Below, piece by piece: positions 27,991 to 40,706 of a DNA stretch of 64,000 nt (the stretch's first letter is position 1; every line of letters begins with the position of its first letter). The stretch comes from Kocuria rosea. Lineage in GTDB: Bacteria > Actinomycetota > Actinomycetes > Actinomycetales > Micrococcaceae. A program made the position numbers and the translations under genes. Under the pieces are notes generated by a model. That model did not search any database. It had not been told where the DNA came from and worked only from the letters and a program-made list of their open reading frames with translations. The DNA is taken from contig NZ_CP035103.1 of assembly GCF_006094695.1 (NCBI RefSeq), forward strand, positions 3,596,001-3,660,000, given 5' to 3'.

Positions 27991-29207
27991 TGGCCGACCT
28001 GCTGCCGGAGCACCCGGACTTCCTGTGGCGCAACCCGGACCCGAAGTCCTCCTACGACGCCGTGATCGTCGGCGGCGGCGGACACGGGCTGGCGACCGCC
28101 TACTACCTGGCCAAGAACCACGGCATGACCAACATCGCCGTGCTGGAGCGGGGCTGGCTGGCCGGCGGGAACATGGCCCGCAACACCACGATCATCCGCT
28201 CCAACTACCTGTGGGACGAGTCCGCGGCGATGTACGAGCACTCCCTGAAGCTCTGGGAGATCCTGCCCGAGGAGCTGGAGTACGACTTCCTGTTCTCCCA
28301 GCGCGGCGTGATGAACCTGGCGCACACCCTGGGGGACGTCCGCGAGTCGGTGCGCCGGGTCAACGCGAACAAGCTCAACGGCATCGACGCGGAGTGGATC
28401 AGCCCGGAGCAGGTCAAGGAGCTGTGCCCGATCATCAACATCGGGGACGACATCCGCTACCCGGTGATGGGGGCGACCTACCAGCCGCGCGCGGGCATCG
28501 CCAAGCACGACCACGTGGCCTGGGCCTTCGCCCGCAAGTGCGACGAGATGGGCGTGGACATCATCCAGAACTGCGAGGTCACCGGCTTCGTCAAGGACGG
28601 CGACCGGGTGGTGGCCGTGGAGACGTCCCGCGGGCGGATCAACGCCGGCAAGGTCGGACTCTGCGGGGCCGGGCACTCCTCGGTCCTGGCGGAGCTCGCC
28701 GGGTTCCGGCTGCCGATCCAGTCCCACCCGCTGCAGGCCCTGGTCTCGGAGCTGCACGAGCCCGTGCACCCGACCGTGGTGATGTCCAACCACGTGCACG
28801 TCTACGTCTCCCAGGCCCACAAGGGCGAGCTGGTCATGGGCGCCGGCGTGGACGCCTACAACGGCTACGGCCAGCGCGGCGCCTTCCACGTCATCGAGGA
28901 GCAGATGGCGGCAGCGGTGGAGCTCTTCCCGATCTTCGCCCGCGCCCATGTCCTGCGCACGTGGGGCGGCATCGTCGACGTCACCCTGGACGCCTCCCCG
29001 ATCGTCTCCAAGACGCCCGTGGACCAGATGTACGTCAACTGCGGCTGGGGGACCGGCGGGTTCAAGGGAACCCCCGGCGCCGGCTACTCCTTCGCCCACA
29101 CCATCGCCCACGACGAGCCCCACCCCCTCAACGAGCCCTTCGCCCTGGAGCGGTTCGAGACCGGGGTCCTCATCGACGAGCACGGCGCCGCCGCCGTGGC
29201 CCACTAG
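27990..29207 (+). CDS. soxB: Heterotetrameric sarcosine oxidase, beta subunit
   Basis: Catalytic flavin subunit oxidising sarcosine to glycine. It has 405 residues. The dinucleotide fold is [19 protein letters not shown] near residue 23. His173 in [12 protein letters not shown] is the position at which FMN is covalently bound in Corynebacterium and Pseudomonas enzymes. C-terminal [15 protein letters not shown] is also a family hallmark. Its ATG shares a base with the glyA stop. Confidence 0.96.
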   Translation: MADLLPEHPDFLWRNPDPKSSYDAVIVGGGGHGLATAYYLAKNHGMTNIAVLERGWLAGGNMARNTTIIRSNYLWDESAAMYEHSLKLWEILPEELEYDFLFSQRGVMNLAHTLGDVRESVRRVNANKLNGIDAEWISPEQVKELCPIINIGDDIRYPVMGATYQPRAGIAKHDHVAWAFARKCDEMGVDIIQNCEVTGFVKDGDRVVAVETSRGRINAGKVGLCGAGHSSVLAELAGFRLPIQSHPLQALVSELHEPVHPTVVMSNHVHVYVSQAHKGELVMGAGVDAYNGYGQRGAFHVIEEQMAAAVELFPIFARAHVLRTWGGIVDVTLDASPIVSKTPVDQMYVNCGWGTGGFKGTPGAGYSFAHTIAHDEPHPLNEPFALERFETGVLIDEHGAAAVAH

Positions 29208-29221
29208 GAGGCCGGAACACC

Positions 29222-29509
29222 ATGCTGCTGATCGAGTGCCCCAACTGCGGGCCGCGCGACGAGACCGAGTACCAGTACGGCGGGGAGGCGCACGTGCCCT
29301 ACCCCGAGGACCCCAGCCGGCTCTCCGACAAGGAGTGGGCGGAGTACCTCTTCTACCGCAACAACCCCAAGGGTCTGATCGCGGAACGGTGGGCCCACGC
29401 CGTCGGCTGCCGCCGCTGGTTCAACGTCGTCCGCGACACCGTGACCTACGACATCAAGGCCGTCTACAGGATCGACGAGCCCAAGCCCGAGATCGGAGGC
29501 GTCAAGTGA
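29222..29509 (+). CDS. soxD: Heterotetrameric sarcosine oxidase, delta subunit
   Basis: Small zinc-binding subunit of 95 residues. Cys6, Cys9, His59 and Cys63 are all in the positions of the zinc ligands known from SoxD structures. GAPD-type tail is absent; the protein ends with acidic/basic [10 protein letters not shown]. It starts 14 bases after soxB with GGAGG upstream, and its stop overlaps the soxA GTG. Confidence 0.94.
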   Translation: MLLIECPNCGPRDETEYQYGGEAHVPYPEDPSRLSDKEWAEYLFYRNNPKGLIAERWAHAVGCRRWFNVVRDTVTYDIKAVYRIDEPKPEIGGVK

Positions 29510-32421
29510 GCGCGCAGACCCACCGCCTGCCGGCGCAGCAGAGTGCGCCCGGCAGCATCGACCGCACCACGCCGGTGCGCTTCACCGTCGACGGGCAGGA
29601 GCACACCGGGTACGCCGGCGACACCCTGGCCTCGGCCCTGCTCGCCGCCGGGCGCATCCACTGCGGCGACTCGATGTACCTGGGCCGTCCGCGCGGGATC
29701 GTGTCCGCCGGGGTGGAGGAGCCCAACGCGCTGGTCAAGGTCGCCGCGCGCACGGAGGCCGACGTCGACGAGTCCATGCTCCCGGCCACCACGGTCGAGC
29801 TGACCGACGGTCTGCAGGCGTCCTACCTGCGCGGTCTCGGACAGCTCGACCCCCGCAAGGACGAGGCCGTCTACGACCACAAGCACGTGCACACCGACGT
29901 CCTCGTCGTCGGCGCCGGCCCCGCCGGGCTGGCCGCGGCCCGGGAGGCCGCGAAGTCAGGGGCCCGGGTCATCCTCATGGACGAGCAGCCGGAGGCCGGA
30001 GGCTCCCTGCTGTCGGGCCGCGACGACGTCGTCGACGGCCTGCCCGCCCGCGACTGGGTCGCCCGCACCCTCACCGCCCTGGAGGCCGAGCCCGAGGTCA
30101 CTGTCCTGCACCGCACCACGGCGTTCGGCAACTACGACGCCAACTACGTCGTCGCCGTCCAGCGGCGCACCGGCCACCTCGCCGAGGCCCCGGGTCCCGG
30201 CGTGTCGCGGGAGCGGATCTGGCACGTGCGGGCGCAGCAGATCGTGCTCGCCACCGGCGCGCACGAGCGGCCGGTCGTCTTCGCCAACAACGACCGCCCC
30301 GGCATCATGCTCGCCGGATCGGTGCGCACCTACCTCAACCGCTACGCCGTCGCCGCCGGCACGTCGGTGGTCGTGGCCACCACGAACGACTCCGCCTACG
30401 ACCTCGTGGCCGACCTCGCCGCCGCCGGGGTCCGTGTCGCGGCCGTGGTCGACTCCCGCCCGGAGCTCCACGGCCGGGCCGCCGACATCGCCGCCGCCAC
30501 CGGGGTTCGCCTGATCACCGGCAGCGCCGTGGTGGACACCGCCGGCGACGGCGAGCACGGGCGGATCAGCGCCGCGACGATCGGCGGGATCGACGGCTCC
30601 GGCGCGCTGACCGGCCCCACCACCACCGTGGACACGGATCTGCTCGCCGTCTCGGGCGGGTGGACCCCGGTGGTCCACCTGCACAGCCAGCGGCAGGGCA
30701 AGCTGACCTGGGACGAGCGCCTCGCGGCGTTCGTGCCGGGCGCCCCCGTGCGGGACCAGCACACCGCGGGCTCGGTCAACGGCACCACCGACCTGGCGTG
30801 GTGCCTCACCGAGGGGGCCCTCGCCGGGGCCGAGGCCGCCGGCCGGGCCGGCTTCGAGACCCAGCCCGAGACCCCGCACGCGGAGAGCGTCGAGTCCTCG
30901 CCCGTCCGCCCGCTGTGGCTGGTGCCCGGGCCCGAGGGCGCGTCCGCCGGCTGGAGCCGCCACTTCGTCGACTTCCAGCGCGACCAGACGGTCGCGGACG
31001 TGCTGCGCTCCACCGGCGCCGGCATGCGGTCCGTGGAGCACGTCAAGCGCTACACCTCCATCTCGACCGCCAACGACCAGGGCAAGACCTCCGGGGTCAA
31101 CGCCATCGGCGTCATCGCCGCGGCGCTGAACAGCACCGACGTCGGCGGGATCGGCACCACCACCTACCGCGCCCCCTACACCCCGGTGGCCTTCACGGCC
31201 CTGGCCGGACGACGGCTCGGCCACCTGTTCGACCCGGCGCGGCTGACCTCGGTCCACCCCTGGCACGTGGCCCACGGGGCCCTGTTCGAGGACGTCGGGC
31301 AGTGGAAGCGGCCCTGGTACTACCCGCAGGCCGGGGAGGACATGGACACGGCGGTGCTGCGCGAGTGCGCGGCCGTGCGCGGGTCCGTGGGGTTCATGGA
31401 CGCCACCACCCTGGGCAAGATCGAGATCCGGGGCAAGGACGCCGGGGAGTTCCTCAACCGCGTCTACACCAACGCCTTCAAGAAGCTCAAGCCCGGCATG
31501 GGCCGGTACGGGGTCATGTGCACCCCCGACGGGATGGTCTTCGACGACGGCGTGACCCTGCGCCTGGACGAGGACCGGTACTTCATGACCACCACCACCG
31601 GTGGCGCGGCCAAGGTCCTGGACTGGCTCGAGGAGTGGTCCCAGACCGAGTGGCCGGAGCTCGACGTCACCTTCACCTCGGTCACGGAGCAGTACACCAC
31701 CGTCGCCGTCGTGGGCCCGAAGTCCCGGGCCGTCGTCGAGAAGCTCGCCCCCGAGCTGGACCTGTCCAACGAGGCGTTCCCGTTCATGGCCTTCCGCGAG
31801 ACCGTCCTGGCCTCCGGGGTGCCCGCACGGATCTGCCGGATCTCCTTCTCCGGGGAGCTGGCCTTCGAGATCAACGTCTCCTCCTGGTACGGCCTGTCGG
31901 TCTGGGAGTCCGTCGCGGAGGCCGGCGCCGAGTACGGCATCACCCCCTACGGCACCGAGACCATGCACGTGCTGCGCGCGGAGAAGGCCTTCCCCATCGT
32001 GGGCCAGGACACCGACGGCACGGTCACCCCGCAGGACCTGGGGATGGAGTGGGTGGTGTCCAAGACCAAGGACTTCATCGGCAGGCGCTCCTACGACCGC
32101 CCGTCCGCCACCAGCCCGGACCGCAAGCAGCTGGTCGCGGTCCTGCCGGTGGACCGGACGTTCCGGCTGCCGGAGGGCGCCCAGCTGGTGGACCACGGCA
32201 CGCCCATCACCCCGGAGGTCGCCCCCGTGCCCATGGTCGGCCACGTCACCTCCAGCTACCGCAGCGCCGCCCTGGACCGGACCTTCGGGCTCGCCCTGGT
32301 GGAGAACGGCCGCAACCGCATCGGTGAGACGCTCCAGGCCCCGCTCGACGGGCGGCTCGTGGACGTCGTCATCGCAGAACCCGTGCTCTACGACCCCGAA
32401 GGGAACCGCCGTGATGGCTGA
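29506..32421 (+). CDS. soxA: Heterotetrameric sarcosine oxidase, alpha subunit
   Basis: Large subunit of 971 residues. N-terminal ferredoxin-like fold ([31 protein letters not shown]) without an iron-sulfur cysteine set; then an NAD-binding domain ([19 protein letters not shown] near residue 130); then a C-terminal aminomethyltransferase (GcvT-like) domain from about residue 600 that binds THF and captures the methyl carbon as 5,10-methylene-THF. GTG 29506 overlaps the soxD stop by four bases. The 3' end overlaps soxG by eight bases. Confidence 0.95.
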   Translation: MSAQTHRLPAQQSAPGSIDRTTPVRFTVDGQEHTGYAGDTLASALLAAGRIHCGDSMYLGRPRGIVSAGVEEPNALVKVAARTEADVDESMLPATTVELTDGLQASYLRGLGQLDPRKDEAVYDHKHVHTDVLVVGAGPAGLAAAREAAKSGARVILMDEQPEAGGSLLSGRDDVVDGLPARDWVARTLTALEAEPEVTVLHRTTAFGNYDANYVVAVQRRTGHLAEAPGPGVSRERIWHVRAQQIVLATGAHERPVVFANNDRPGIMLAGSVRTYLNRYAVAAGTSVVVATTNDSAYDLVADLAAAGVRVAAVVDSRPELHGRAADIAAATGVRLITGSAVVDTAGDGEHGRISAATIGGIDGSGALTGPTTTVDTDLLAVSGGWTPVVHLHSQRQGKLTWDERLAAFVPGAPVRDQHTAGSVNGTTDLAWCLTEGALAGAEAAGRAGFETQPETPHAESVESSPVRPLWLVPGPEGASAGWSRHFVDFQRDQTVADVLRSTGAGMRSVEHVKRYTSISTANDQGKTSGVNAIGVIAAALNSTDVGGIGTTTYRAPYTPVAFTALAGRRLGHLFDPARLTSVHPWHVAHGALFEDVGQWKRPWYYPQAGEDMDTAVLRECAAVRGSVGFMDATTLGKIEIRGKDAGEFLNRVYTNAFKKLKPGMGRYGVMCTPDGMVFDDGVTLRLDEDRYFMTTTTGGAAKVLDWLEEWSQTEWPELDVTFTSVTEQYTTVAVVGPKSRAVVEKLAPELDLSNEAFPFMAFRETVLASGVPARICRISFSGELAFEINVSSWYGLSVWESVAEAGAEYGITPYGTETMHVLRAEKAFPIVGQDTDGTVTPQDLGMEWVVSKTKDFIGRRSYDRPSATSPDRKQLVAVLPVDRTFRLPEGAQLVDHGTPITPEVAPVPMVGHVTSSYRSAALDRTFGLALVENGRNRIGETLQAPLDGRLVDVVIAEPVLYDPEGNRRDG

Positions 32422-33091
32422 GCAGCTCCTGACCGACACCACCGCCCTGCGCCGCAGTCCCCTCGCCCACCTCGCGCAGCAGATGCACGAGCAGACCGTG
32501 ACGGGCGAGCGGGGCGTGGCCCTGCGCGAGATCCCGTTCCTGACCATGGTCGGGATCCGGGTGGCGCCCGGCACTCCGGCCGCCGAGGCGGTCGCCGCCG
32601 CGGCCGGGATGCCCCTGCCGACCGGCCACGGCCGGGTCACCGGCACCGCCGGGGCCACGGCGATCCTGTGGATCGGGCCCGACGAGTTCCTGCTCGTCGG
32701 CCCCGAGGGCGTGGGGCCCGCGGAGATCGGCCCTGCGGGGAGCGACCTCCGAGCGGCGGGCACCGACGACGCCGGCACCGCAGCCGGGCTGGCCGGGGCC
32801 CTGGGCACCGAGCCCGGGCAGGCCGTGGACCTGTCCGCCAACCGCACCACCCTCGAGCTGTCCGGGCCCTCGGCCCGCGCGGTGCTCGAGAAGAGCTGCC
32901 ACCTGGACCTCCACCCGCGGGCCTTCGCGGTCGGCACCGCCGTGGCCACGACCCTGGGCCCGGTGCAGGTGCTGCTGTGGCGCACGGAGGAGCTGACGTG
33001 GCGGATCATGCCGCGGGCCTCCTTCGCCGAGTACACCGCCCGGTGGCTGCTGGACGGCATGACGGAGTTCGCCTCTCCCGAGGTGCCCTGA
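32414..33091 (+). CDS. soxG: Heterotetrameric sarcosine oxidase, gamma subunit
   Basis: A 225-residue gamma subunit. Landmarks are [13 protein letters not shown] near residue 40, [34 protein letters not shown] and [19 protein letters not shown], a GcvT-like fold that packs against SoxA. An alanine-rich loop of about 25 residues in the middle looks variable. ATG 32414 overlaps the soxA stop by eight bases; GTG 32411 is an alternative. Confidence 0.92.
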   Translation: MAEQLLTDTTALRRSPLAHLAQQMHEQTVTGERGVALREIPFLTMVGIRVAPGTPAAEAVAAAAGMPLPTGHGRVTGTAGATAILWIGPDEFLLVGPEGVGPAEIGPAGSDLRAAGTDDAGTAAGLAGALGTEPGQAVDLSANRTTLELSGPSARAVLEKSCHLDLHPRAFAVGTAVATTLGPVQVLLWRTEELTWRIMPRASFAEYTARWLLDGMTEFASPEVP

Positions 33092-34494
33092 TGGCGCTGT
33101 CCGCCCTGGACCTGTTCTCCGTCGGCATCGGCCCCTCCTCGTCCCACACGGTGGGCCCCATGCGGGCCGCCCGGCTGTTCGCGGACGGGCTGGCCGGGGC
33201 CGGCCTCCTCGAGGGAGTCGCCAGGGTCCGGGCCGAGCTGTTCGGCTCGCTCGGCGCCACCGGTCACGGGCACGGCTCGGACAAGGCCGTGATCCTGGGG
33301 CTGCAGGGCGAGGACCCGGAGACCGTGGACACCGACACGGCGGACGACCAGGTGCGGACGAGCACGGAGCGCGGGCAGCTGTGCCTGGCGGGGGTCCGGC
33401 CGATCCCCTTCGACCGCGCCGAGGACGTCGTCATGCACCGGCGCAGGTCGCTGCCCGCGCACCCCAACGGCATGACGTTCGCAGCCTTCGGGGCGGACGG
33501 CGAGCCGGTGCGGGAGCGGACCTACTACTCGGTGGGCGGCGGGTTCGTGGTGGACGGGGACGTGTCCGGGGCGGACCGCATCGTCCAGGACACCACGGAG
33601 GTGCCGTACCCGTTCACCACCGGCCGGCAGCTCCTGGAGCACTGCCGGCGGGAGGGGACCTCGATCGCCGGGATCATGCTCGCCAACGAGCTGTCCTGGC
33701 GCAGCGAGGAGCAGCTCCGCTCGAGCCTGCTGCGCCTCTGGGCCGTCATGCAGGAGTGCGTGGAGAACGGGTGCACGCGCACGGAGGCCCGGCTGCCCGG
33801 CGGGCTGAAGGTCCGCCGCCGGGCGCCGGGCCTGCGGGCGCGGCTGCGCGAGGCCGAGGCGGCCGCCGACGCGTGCGCCGTCCGGCCGGCGTCCGATCCG
33901 CTGCAGGCCATGGAGTGGATCAACCTCTACGCCCTGGCGGTCAACGAGGAGAACGCCTCCGGCGGGCGGATCGTCACCGCCCCGACCAACGGGGCGGCGG
34001 GCATCATCCCCGCCGTGCTGCACTACTACGACCGGTTCGTCGCCGGGGCGGACGAGGACGGCGTGGTGGAGTTCCTGCTGACGGCGGCGGCCGTCGGCAT
34101 CCTGATCAAGGAGAACGCCTCCATCTCCGGCGCGGAGATGGGCTGCCAGGGCGAGGTGGGCTCGGCCTGCTCCATGGCCGCCGCGGGCCTGTGCGCGGTC
34201 CTCGGCGGCACGCCGGAGCAGGTCGAGAACGCCGCCGAGGTCGGCATGGAGCACAACCTCGGGCTGACCTGCGACCCCGTGGGCGGGCTCGTGCAGATCC
34301 CGTGCATCGAGCGCAACGCGATCGCCTCCGTCAAGGCCATCAACGCCGCACGCCTGGCCCTCCAGGGCGACGGCGAGCACACGGTCTCGCTCGACCAGGT
34401 CATCAAGACCATGCGCGAGACCGGCAACGACATGAAGATCAAGTACAAGGAGACCTCCCGTGGTGGACTGGCCGTCAACGTCATCGAATGCTGA
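33091..34494 (+). CDS. sdaA: L-serine dehydratase, single-chain iron-sulfur type
   Basis: Converts L-serine to pyruvate and ammonia, the exit of this pathway into central metabolism. It has 467 residues. N-terminal [19 protein letters not shown] and [14 protein letters not shown] mark the beta domain; the alpha domain has [17 protein letters not shown] and the cluster cysteines in [14 protein letters not shown] and [16 protein letters not shown]. The ATG shares a base with the soxG stop. Its 3' end overlaps purU by 35 bases, a long overlap that suggests coupling. Confidence 0.95.
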   Translation: MALSALDLFSVGIGPSSSHTVGPMRAARLFADGLAGAGLLEGVARVRAELFGSLGATGHGHGSDKAVILGLQGEDPETVDTDTADDQVRTSTERGQLCLAGVRPIPFDRAEDVVMHRRRSLPAHPNGMTFAAFGADGEPVRERTYYSVGGGFVVDGDVSGADRIVQDTTEVPYPFTTGRQLLEHCRREGTSIAGIMLANELSWRSEEQLRSSLLRLWAVMQECVENGCTRTEARLPGGLKVRRRAPGLRARLREAEAAADACAVRPASDPLQAMEWINLYALAVNEENASGGRIVTAPTNGAAGIIPAVLHYYDRFVAGADEDGVVEFLLTAAAVGILIKENASISGAEMGCQGEVGSACSMAAAGLCAVLGGTPEQVENAAEVGMEHNLGLTCDPVGGLVQIPCIERNAIASVKAINAARLALQGDGEHTVSLDQVIKTMRETGNDMKIKYKETSRGGLAVNVIEC

Positions 34495-35389
34495 GCAGCG
34501 CCTGCAGCCGCAGGCCGTCACCACCGCTCCACCCACGACGGAGCTGGTGCTGACCCTCGACTGCCCGGAGAGACCGGGGATCGTGCACGCCGTCAGCGGG
34601 GTGCTCCTGGAGCACGGGTGCAACATCGTGGAGCTCACCCAGTTCGACGACCGGCGGCTGGGCCACTTCTTCATGCGCGTGCACGTCGCCTCCGCCACGG
34701 AGGACGGCCTCGACCCCGAGGCCCTCCGGGCGGACCTGGCCCCGGTGGCCGAGCGGTTCGACATGCGCTGGGAGCTCAGCGAGCACGGGGCGAAGCGGCG
34801 GGTGCTGGTGATGGTCTCCAAGTTCGGCCACTGCCTCAACGACCTGCTCTTCCGCGCCCGGACCGGGGACCTGCCCGTGGACATCGTCGCGGTGGTCTCC
34901 AACCACCGCGACCACCAGCGCCTCGTCGAGTGGCACGGCATCCCGTTCTTCCACGTGCCCGTCACCCGGGACACCAAGCCCGAGGCCGAGGCCCGGCTGC
35001 TGGAGCTCGTGGACCGCTTCGAGGTGGACCTCGTGGTCCTGGCCCGCTACATGCAGGTGCTCAGCGACTCGCTGGCCACCCGGATGGAGGGACGGGTGAT
35101 CAACATCCACCACTCGTTCCTGCCGTCCTTCAAGGGCGCCAAGCCGTACCACCAGGCCTACGAGCGCGGGGTGAAGACCGTGGGCGCCACGGCGCACTAC
35201 GTCAACGCCGAGCTGGACGAGGGCCCGATCATCGCGCAGCAGCTCGTGGACGTGGACCACACCTACGGCCCGGAGGACCTCGTGGCCGCGGGGCGGGACA
35301 CCGAGTGCAAGGCCCTGTCCAACGCCGTGAAGTGGCACTGCGAGGGCCGGGTCATCCTGCACGGCAACCGCACGGTCGTCCTGCGCTGA
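34460..35389 (+). CDS. purU: Formyltetrahydrofolate deformylase
   Basis: Hydrolyses 10-formyl-THF to formate and THF. It has 309 residues. N-terminal ACT domain ([23 protein letters not shown]), then a formyltransferase fold with [29 protein letters not shown] and the catalytic pattern [22 protein letters not shown] 34460 is preceded by AAGGAG at seven-base spacing inside sdaA. In this operon it recycles THF when demethylation overfills the one-carbon pool. The formate could be burned by the dehydrogenase at 0.6-6.0 kb. Confidence 0.94.
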   Translation: MVDWPSTSSNAEQRLQPQAVTTAPPTTELVLTLDCPERPGIVHAVSGVLLEHGCNIVELTQFDDRRLGHFFMRVHVASATEDGLDPEALRADLAPVAERFDMRWELSEHGAKRRVLVMVSKFGHCLNDLLFRARTGDLPVDIVAVVSNHRDHQRLVEWHGIPFFHVPVTRDTKPEAEARLLELVDRFEVDLVVLARYMQVLSDSLATRMEGRVINIHHSFLPSFKGAKPYHQAYERGVKTVGATAHYVNAELDEGPIIAQQLVDVDHTYGPEDLVAAGRDTECKALSNAVKWHCEGRVILHGNRTVVLR

Positions 35390-35395
35390 GCACGC

Positions 35396-35442
35396 ACGAC
35401 GGAGCGCCGCCCCCGGGGATCCCGGGGGCGGCGCTCCGTCGT
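35396..35442. terminator. Bidirectional hairpin between purU and the hydrolase gene
   Basis: A perfect 21-pair inverted repeat (arms 35396-35416 and 35422-35442) with loop GGATC, 7 bases after the purU stop and 60 bases from the end of the convergent hydrolase gene. It has no U-run, as is common for actinobacterial terminators. It would end both convergent operons. Confidence 0.75.
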
Positions 35443-35501
35443 GGGTGCTCCGGGACGTCGTGCGTGCTCCGGAACGTCACCCGGGCCGGCCTCCTGCCGG
35501 C

Positions 35502-36182
35502 TCAGTGGCCGCGGTCGATCCACTCCTGCAGGTGGGGGGCCTCCGCGCCGATCGTGGTGGTGTCCCCGTGGCCGGTGAGCACCTCCGTGGTCCCCGGCAG
35601 CGTGAGCAGCCGGTCCCGGATGGAGTCGACGATCGTGGGGAAGTCCGAGTACGAGCGGCCGGTGGCGCCGGGACCGCCCTGGAAGAGGGTGTCCCCGGAG
35701 AACAGCACTCCGCCCTCGCCCAGGTCCGGCGCCCAGAAGCACACCGAGCCCGGCGAGTGGCCCGGGGTGTGCAGCGCGGTGAGGCGCACCCCGCCCACCG
35801 AGTAGACGTCACCGTCGCGGATGATGCGGTCGAAGCGGCGGGCGGGGTGGACCTGCTCCCAGAGCATCGTGTCGTCCGGGTGCAGGTGCACCGGTGCCCG
35901 CAGCTGCTCGGCGACCTCGACGACGGCGCGGATGTGGTCGTCGTGGCCGTGGGTGAGCAGGATGGCCACCACTGCCCGGCCGCCGACGGCGTCCACGACC
36001 TGCTGCGGGGCGTGGGCCGGGTCGATGACCACGCACTGCTCGTCGTCGCCCACGATCCACACGTTGTTCTCGACCTCCCAGGTGCCCCCGTCCAGGGAGA
36101 ACGTCCCCGAGGTCACCAGGTGCTCCACCCGGACCCGGCCCGTGGCGTCCGTGCGCTGCCCCACATCCTGCCGCGCGGTCAT
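35502..36182 (-). CDS. Metallo-beta-lactamase-fold hydrolase, probable formyl-mycothiol pathway partner
   Basis: A 226-residue MBL-fold protein with metal motif [41 protein letters not shown] and [11 protein letters not shown], like glyoxalase II type thioesterases. The ATG overlaps the stop of the mycothiol formaldehyde dehydrogenase gene by four bases. That pairing is widespread in actinobacteria and suggests it hydrolyses S-formylmycothiol to formate and mycothiol (inference from synteny and family). Confidence 0.85.
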   Translation of the reverse strand: MTARQDVGQRTDATGRVRVEHLVTSGTFSLDGGTWEVENNVWIVGDDEQCVVIDPAHAPQQVVDAVGGRAVVAILLTHGHDDHIRAVVEVAEQLRAPVHLHPDDTMLWEQVHPARRFDRIIRDGDVYSVGGVRLTALHTPGHSPGSVCFWAPDLGEGGVLFSGDTLFQGGPGATGRSYSDFPTIVDSIRDRLLTLPGTTEVLTGHGDTTTIGAEAPHLQEWIDRGH

Positions 36183-37342
36183 CGGGCCGCTCCGGCCGGG
36201 GCGGTCACGCCGGTCTCCAGGCCACGCTCCTCCGCGCCGGTCGCCGAGCGGTCCAACTCCACGACGGAGCGCAGGACGGTGCCGGCCTTCATCTTCGCGA
36301 AGGCCTCCTCGACGTCGTCCAGGCCGATGCGCTCGGTGACGAACCCGTCGAGGTCCAGCCGGCCGAGCCGGTACTGGTCCACCAGCATCGGGAAGTCCCT
36401 GGAGGGGAGGGTGTCGCCGTACCAGGCGGACTTGATGGACCCGCCGCGGCCGAAGACCTCGTCCAGCGGGATCTCCCACGTGGTGCCGGGGGCGGGCACC
36501 CCGACCAGCACCATCCGGCCGGCCAGGTCACGGGCCTCGAACGCCTGCTTGAAGGTGGGGGCGATGCCCACGGCGTCGATCACCAGGTCGGCGCCGTTGC
36601 CGCCCGTGAGCGCCCGGATCGCCGCCACGGGGTCCTGCTCCTTCGAGTTGACCACGTGGGTGGCGCCGAAATGCTCCGCGGTGGCCAGCTTCTCGTCGTC
36701 GAGGTCCACGGCCACGATCGTGGTGGCCCCGGCCAGTGCGGCACCGGCGACCGCGGCCGCCCCGACCCCACCGCAGCCGATCACGGCCACGGACTCCCCG
36801 CGCTTCACGGCGCCGGTGTTGAGCACCGCGCCGATGCCGGCCATCACGCCGCACCCGAGCAGCCCGACGGCCGCGTACTGGTGCGGTTCGAGGTCGGCCT
36901 CGATCCTCGTGCACTGCCCGGCGGCGACGAGGGTCTTCTCGGCGAACGACCCGATGCCCAGGGCCGGGGTCAGCGGGGTGCCGTCCTCGAGCGTCATCCT
37001 CTGGGTGGCGTTGTGGGTGGCGAAGCAGTACCAGGGCTCGCCCCTGCGGCAGGCCCGGCACTCGCCGCACACCGCCCGCCAGTTCAGGATCACGTGGTCG
37101 CCCACGGCGACCTCCGTCACCCCCTCCCCGATCGCCGACACCACGCCCGAGGACTCGTGGCCCAGCAGGAACGGGTAGTCGTCGCCCACCCCGCCCTGGA
37201 CGTAGTGGTGGTCGGTCTGGCACACCCCGCAGGTGAGCACGTCCACCAGTACCTCTCCCGGTCCGGGGTCCGGCACCAGGATGGTCTCCACACTGACCGG
37301 CTGGTTCTTGCCCTTGGACACCACGCCCTTGACCTTGTGCAT
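36179..37342 (-). CDS. S-(hydroxymethyl)mycothiol dehydrogenase (mycothiol-dependent formaldehyde dehydrogenase)
   Basis: Zinc-dependent class III-like alcohol dehydrogenase, 387 residues. Catalytic zinc motif [11 protein letters not shown] near residue 38, GHESSG, structural zinc cysteines in [15 protein letters not shown], and NAD fold [20 protein letters not shown] near residue 195. It oxidises the mycothiol-formaldehyde adduct. It lies downstream of dimethylglycine oxidase on the same strand (133-base gap), so formaldehyde escaping from demethylation is removed at once. The 13-residue Ala/Gly-rich C-terminal tail looks variable. Confidence 0.92.
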   Translation of the reverse strand: MHKVKGVVSKGKNQPVSVETILVPDPGPGEVLVDVLTCGVCQTDHHYVQGGVGDDYPFLLGHESSGVVSAIGEGVTEVAVGDHVILNWRAVCGECRACRRGEPWYCFATHNATQRMTLEDGTPLTPALGIGSFAEKTLVAAGQCTRIEADLEPHQYAAVGLLGCGVMAGIGAVLNTGAVKRGESVAVIGCGGVGAAAVAGAALAGATTIVAVDLDDEKLATAEHFGATHVVNSKEQDPVAAIRALTGGNGADLVIDAVGIAPTFKQAFEARDLAGRMVLVGVPAPGTTWEIPLDEVFGRGGSIKSAWYGDTLPSRDFPMLVDQYRLGRLDLDGFVTERIGLDDVEEAFAKMKAGTVLRSVVELDRSATGAEERGLETGVTAPAGAAR

Positions 37343-37368
37343 GCTGGAACTGCCTTTCGTCGTCGTCG

Positions 37369-37384
37369 GCACCGGTAACGGTGC
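37369..37384. promoter_or_regulatory. Inverted repeat GCACCG-GTAA-CGGTGC upstream of the formaldehyde dehydrogenase gene
   Basis: A perfect six-pair repeat with a four-base centre, 26 bases before the dehydrogenase ATG and 92 bases after the dimethylglycine oxidase stop. It could be a regulator site giving separate control of formaldehyde removal, or a small hairpin between cistrons. No cognate regulator is obvious. Confidence 0.35.
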
Positions 37385-37475
37385 TCGATCGCAGAAGTCG
37401 TACTGGGAAGTCCCGAGGTCGGGACGAAGAGCCGCGGCCGGAGCGGCGCACGCCCCGGCCGCGACGGCAGGGGCC

Positions 37476-39992
<2,517 letters not shown>

Positions 39993-40355
39993 TCAGCTCG
40001 GCCGGGACTCGTGGCCGATGACGGTGAGACCGGGCGGCAGGTTCGGTGCCTCGGACGACTCCTCGACCATGATGATGCCGTCCACGACGCTCACCTCGTG
40101 GGCCCGCACCGGCAGCTTGGCCGGAGGGGCGTCCACCGCGCCGGTGCGCAGGTCGAACTTGGACGCGTGCAGCGGGCACTCCACCTCGCACCCCTCCACC
40201 CAGCCGTCGGCGAGCGAGGCGTCCTGGTGGGTGCAGGTGTCGTCGATGGCGAACAGCTCGCCCTCCTCCGTGTGGAAGACGGCGATGGGCGGGACGGTGT
40301 CGAGGCGCAGGGCGTCACCGGGGGCGAGGTCCTTGAGGGGGCAGGCCTGGTGCAT
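39993..40355 (-). CDS. Rieske [2Fe-2S] ferredoxin, likely electron carrier for the GbcA-like oxygenase
   Basis: A 120-residue soluble Rieske protein. Ligands are Cys41, His43, Cys60 and His63 in CTHQDASLADG and CPLHASKFD, the bacterial dioxygenase-ferredoxin type (like BphA3), not a membrane bc1 Rieske. No signal peptide or helix. ATG 40355 has GAAAGGA upstream. It is the first gene of the minus-strand dimethylglycine oxidase operon and diverges from the ferredoxin reductase gene. The two are natural partners for the oxygenase at 41975-43174. A nitrite-reductase small-subunit-like role is less likely in this context. Confidence 0.87.
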   Translation of the reverse strand: MHQACPLKDLAPGDALRLDTVPPIAVFHTEEGELFAIDDTCTHQDASLADGWVEGCEVECPLHASKFDLRTGAVDAPPAKLPVRAHEVSVVDGIIMVEESSEAPNLPPGLTVIGHESRPS

Positions 40356-40422
40356 CGGAGCGGATCCTTTCCTGAGGTGGCTCGGGCCTGCTGTGCCGAG
40401 CGTTGCCACCTCGACCGCACTG

Positions 40423-40466
40423 CCTCACGATGAGCAACAAGTGTTGCAATGTGCAACATCGTGAGG
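40423..40466. promoter_or_regulatory. Nested inverted repeats in the ferredoxin/reductase divergent region
   Basis: Outer arms CCTCACGATG (40423-40432) and CATCGTGAGG (40457-40466) are perfectly complementary. Inside are GCAACA-AG-TGTTGC (40434-40447) and TGTTGCA-ATG-TGCAACA (40442-40458), both perfect. The GTTGC half-sites also occur before creatinase. The 352-base gap between the divergent genes (40356-40706) is otherwise non-coding and has reduced GC. It probably binds a regulator of betaine demethylation that controls both directions (inference). Confidence 0.5.
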
Positions 40467-40600
40467 ACTTCCACCGAACCCTGTCAAGAGCCGGGGCCCA
40501 CTCGGAACCCGCGCCGGGCCGCACGGGGACGCAATGTAAATTCCCCGGGTCGAATTCGCCGGACCCCTTGACGGGGCCGGGGACGAGGTTCACGCTGATT

Positions 40601-40613
40601 CTCACATTGTGAG
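40601..40613. promoter_or_regulatory. Palindrome CTCACATTGTGAG upstream of the ferredoxin reductase
   Basis: A perfect 13-base palindrome about 94 bases before the reductase ATG. Its CTCAC half-site matches the outer arms at 40424-40432 and 40457-40465, so the region seems to hold at least two sites of one protein. Confidence 0.4.
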
Positions 40614-40706
40614 CCGTGTTGCACGAAGCGCACAGGACGTCCGGACCTCGGACCTCCCCGCCCTTGCTCCGGGTCATTCAGGACGAAGATCTGAAAGGGG
40701 TCCCTC

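Noticed and set aside
29956..34977. A 1673-residue open frame antisense to soxA-soxG-sdaA-purU
   Set aside because: Same high-GC artefact; it spans several well-recognised genes on the other strand and shows no protein family features.
40403..40612. Small open frames in the ferredoxin/reductase gap
   Set aside because: They cross strong palindromes, lack ribosome sites and have no codon bias typical of this genome; the region is regulatory.
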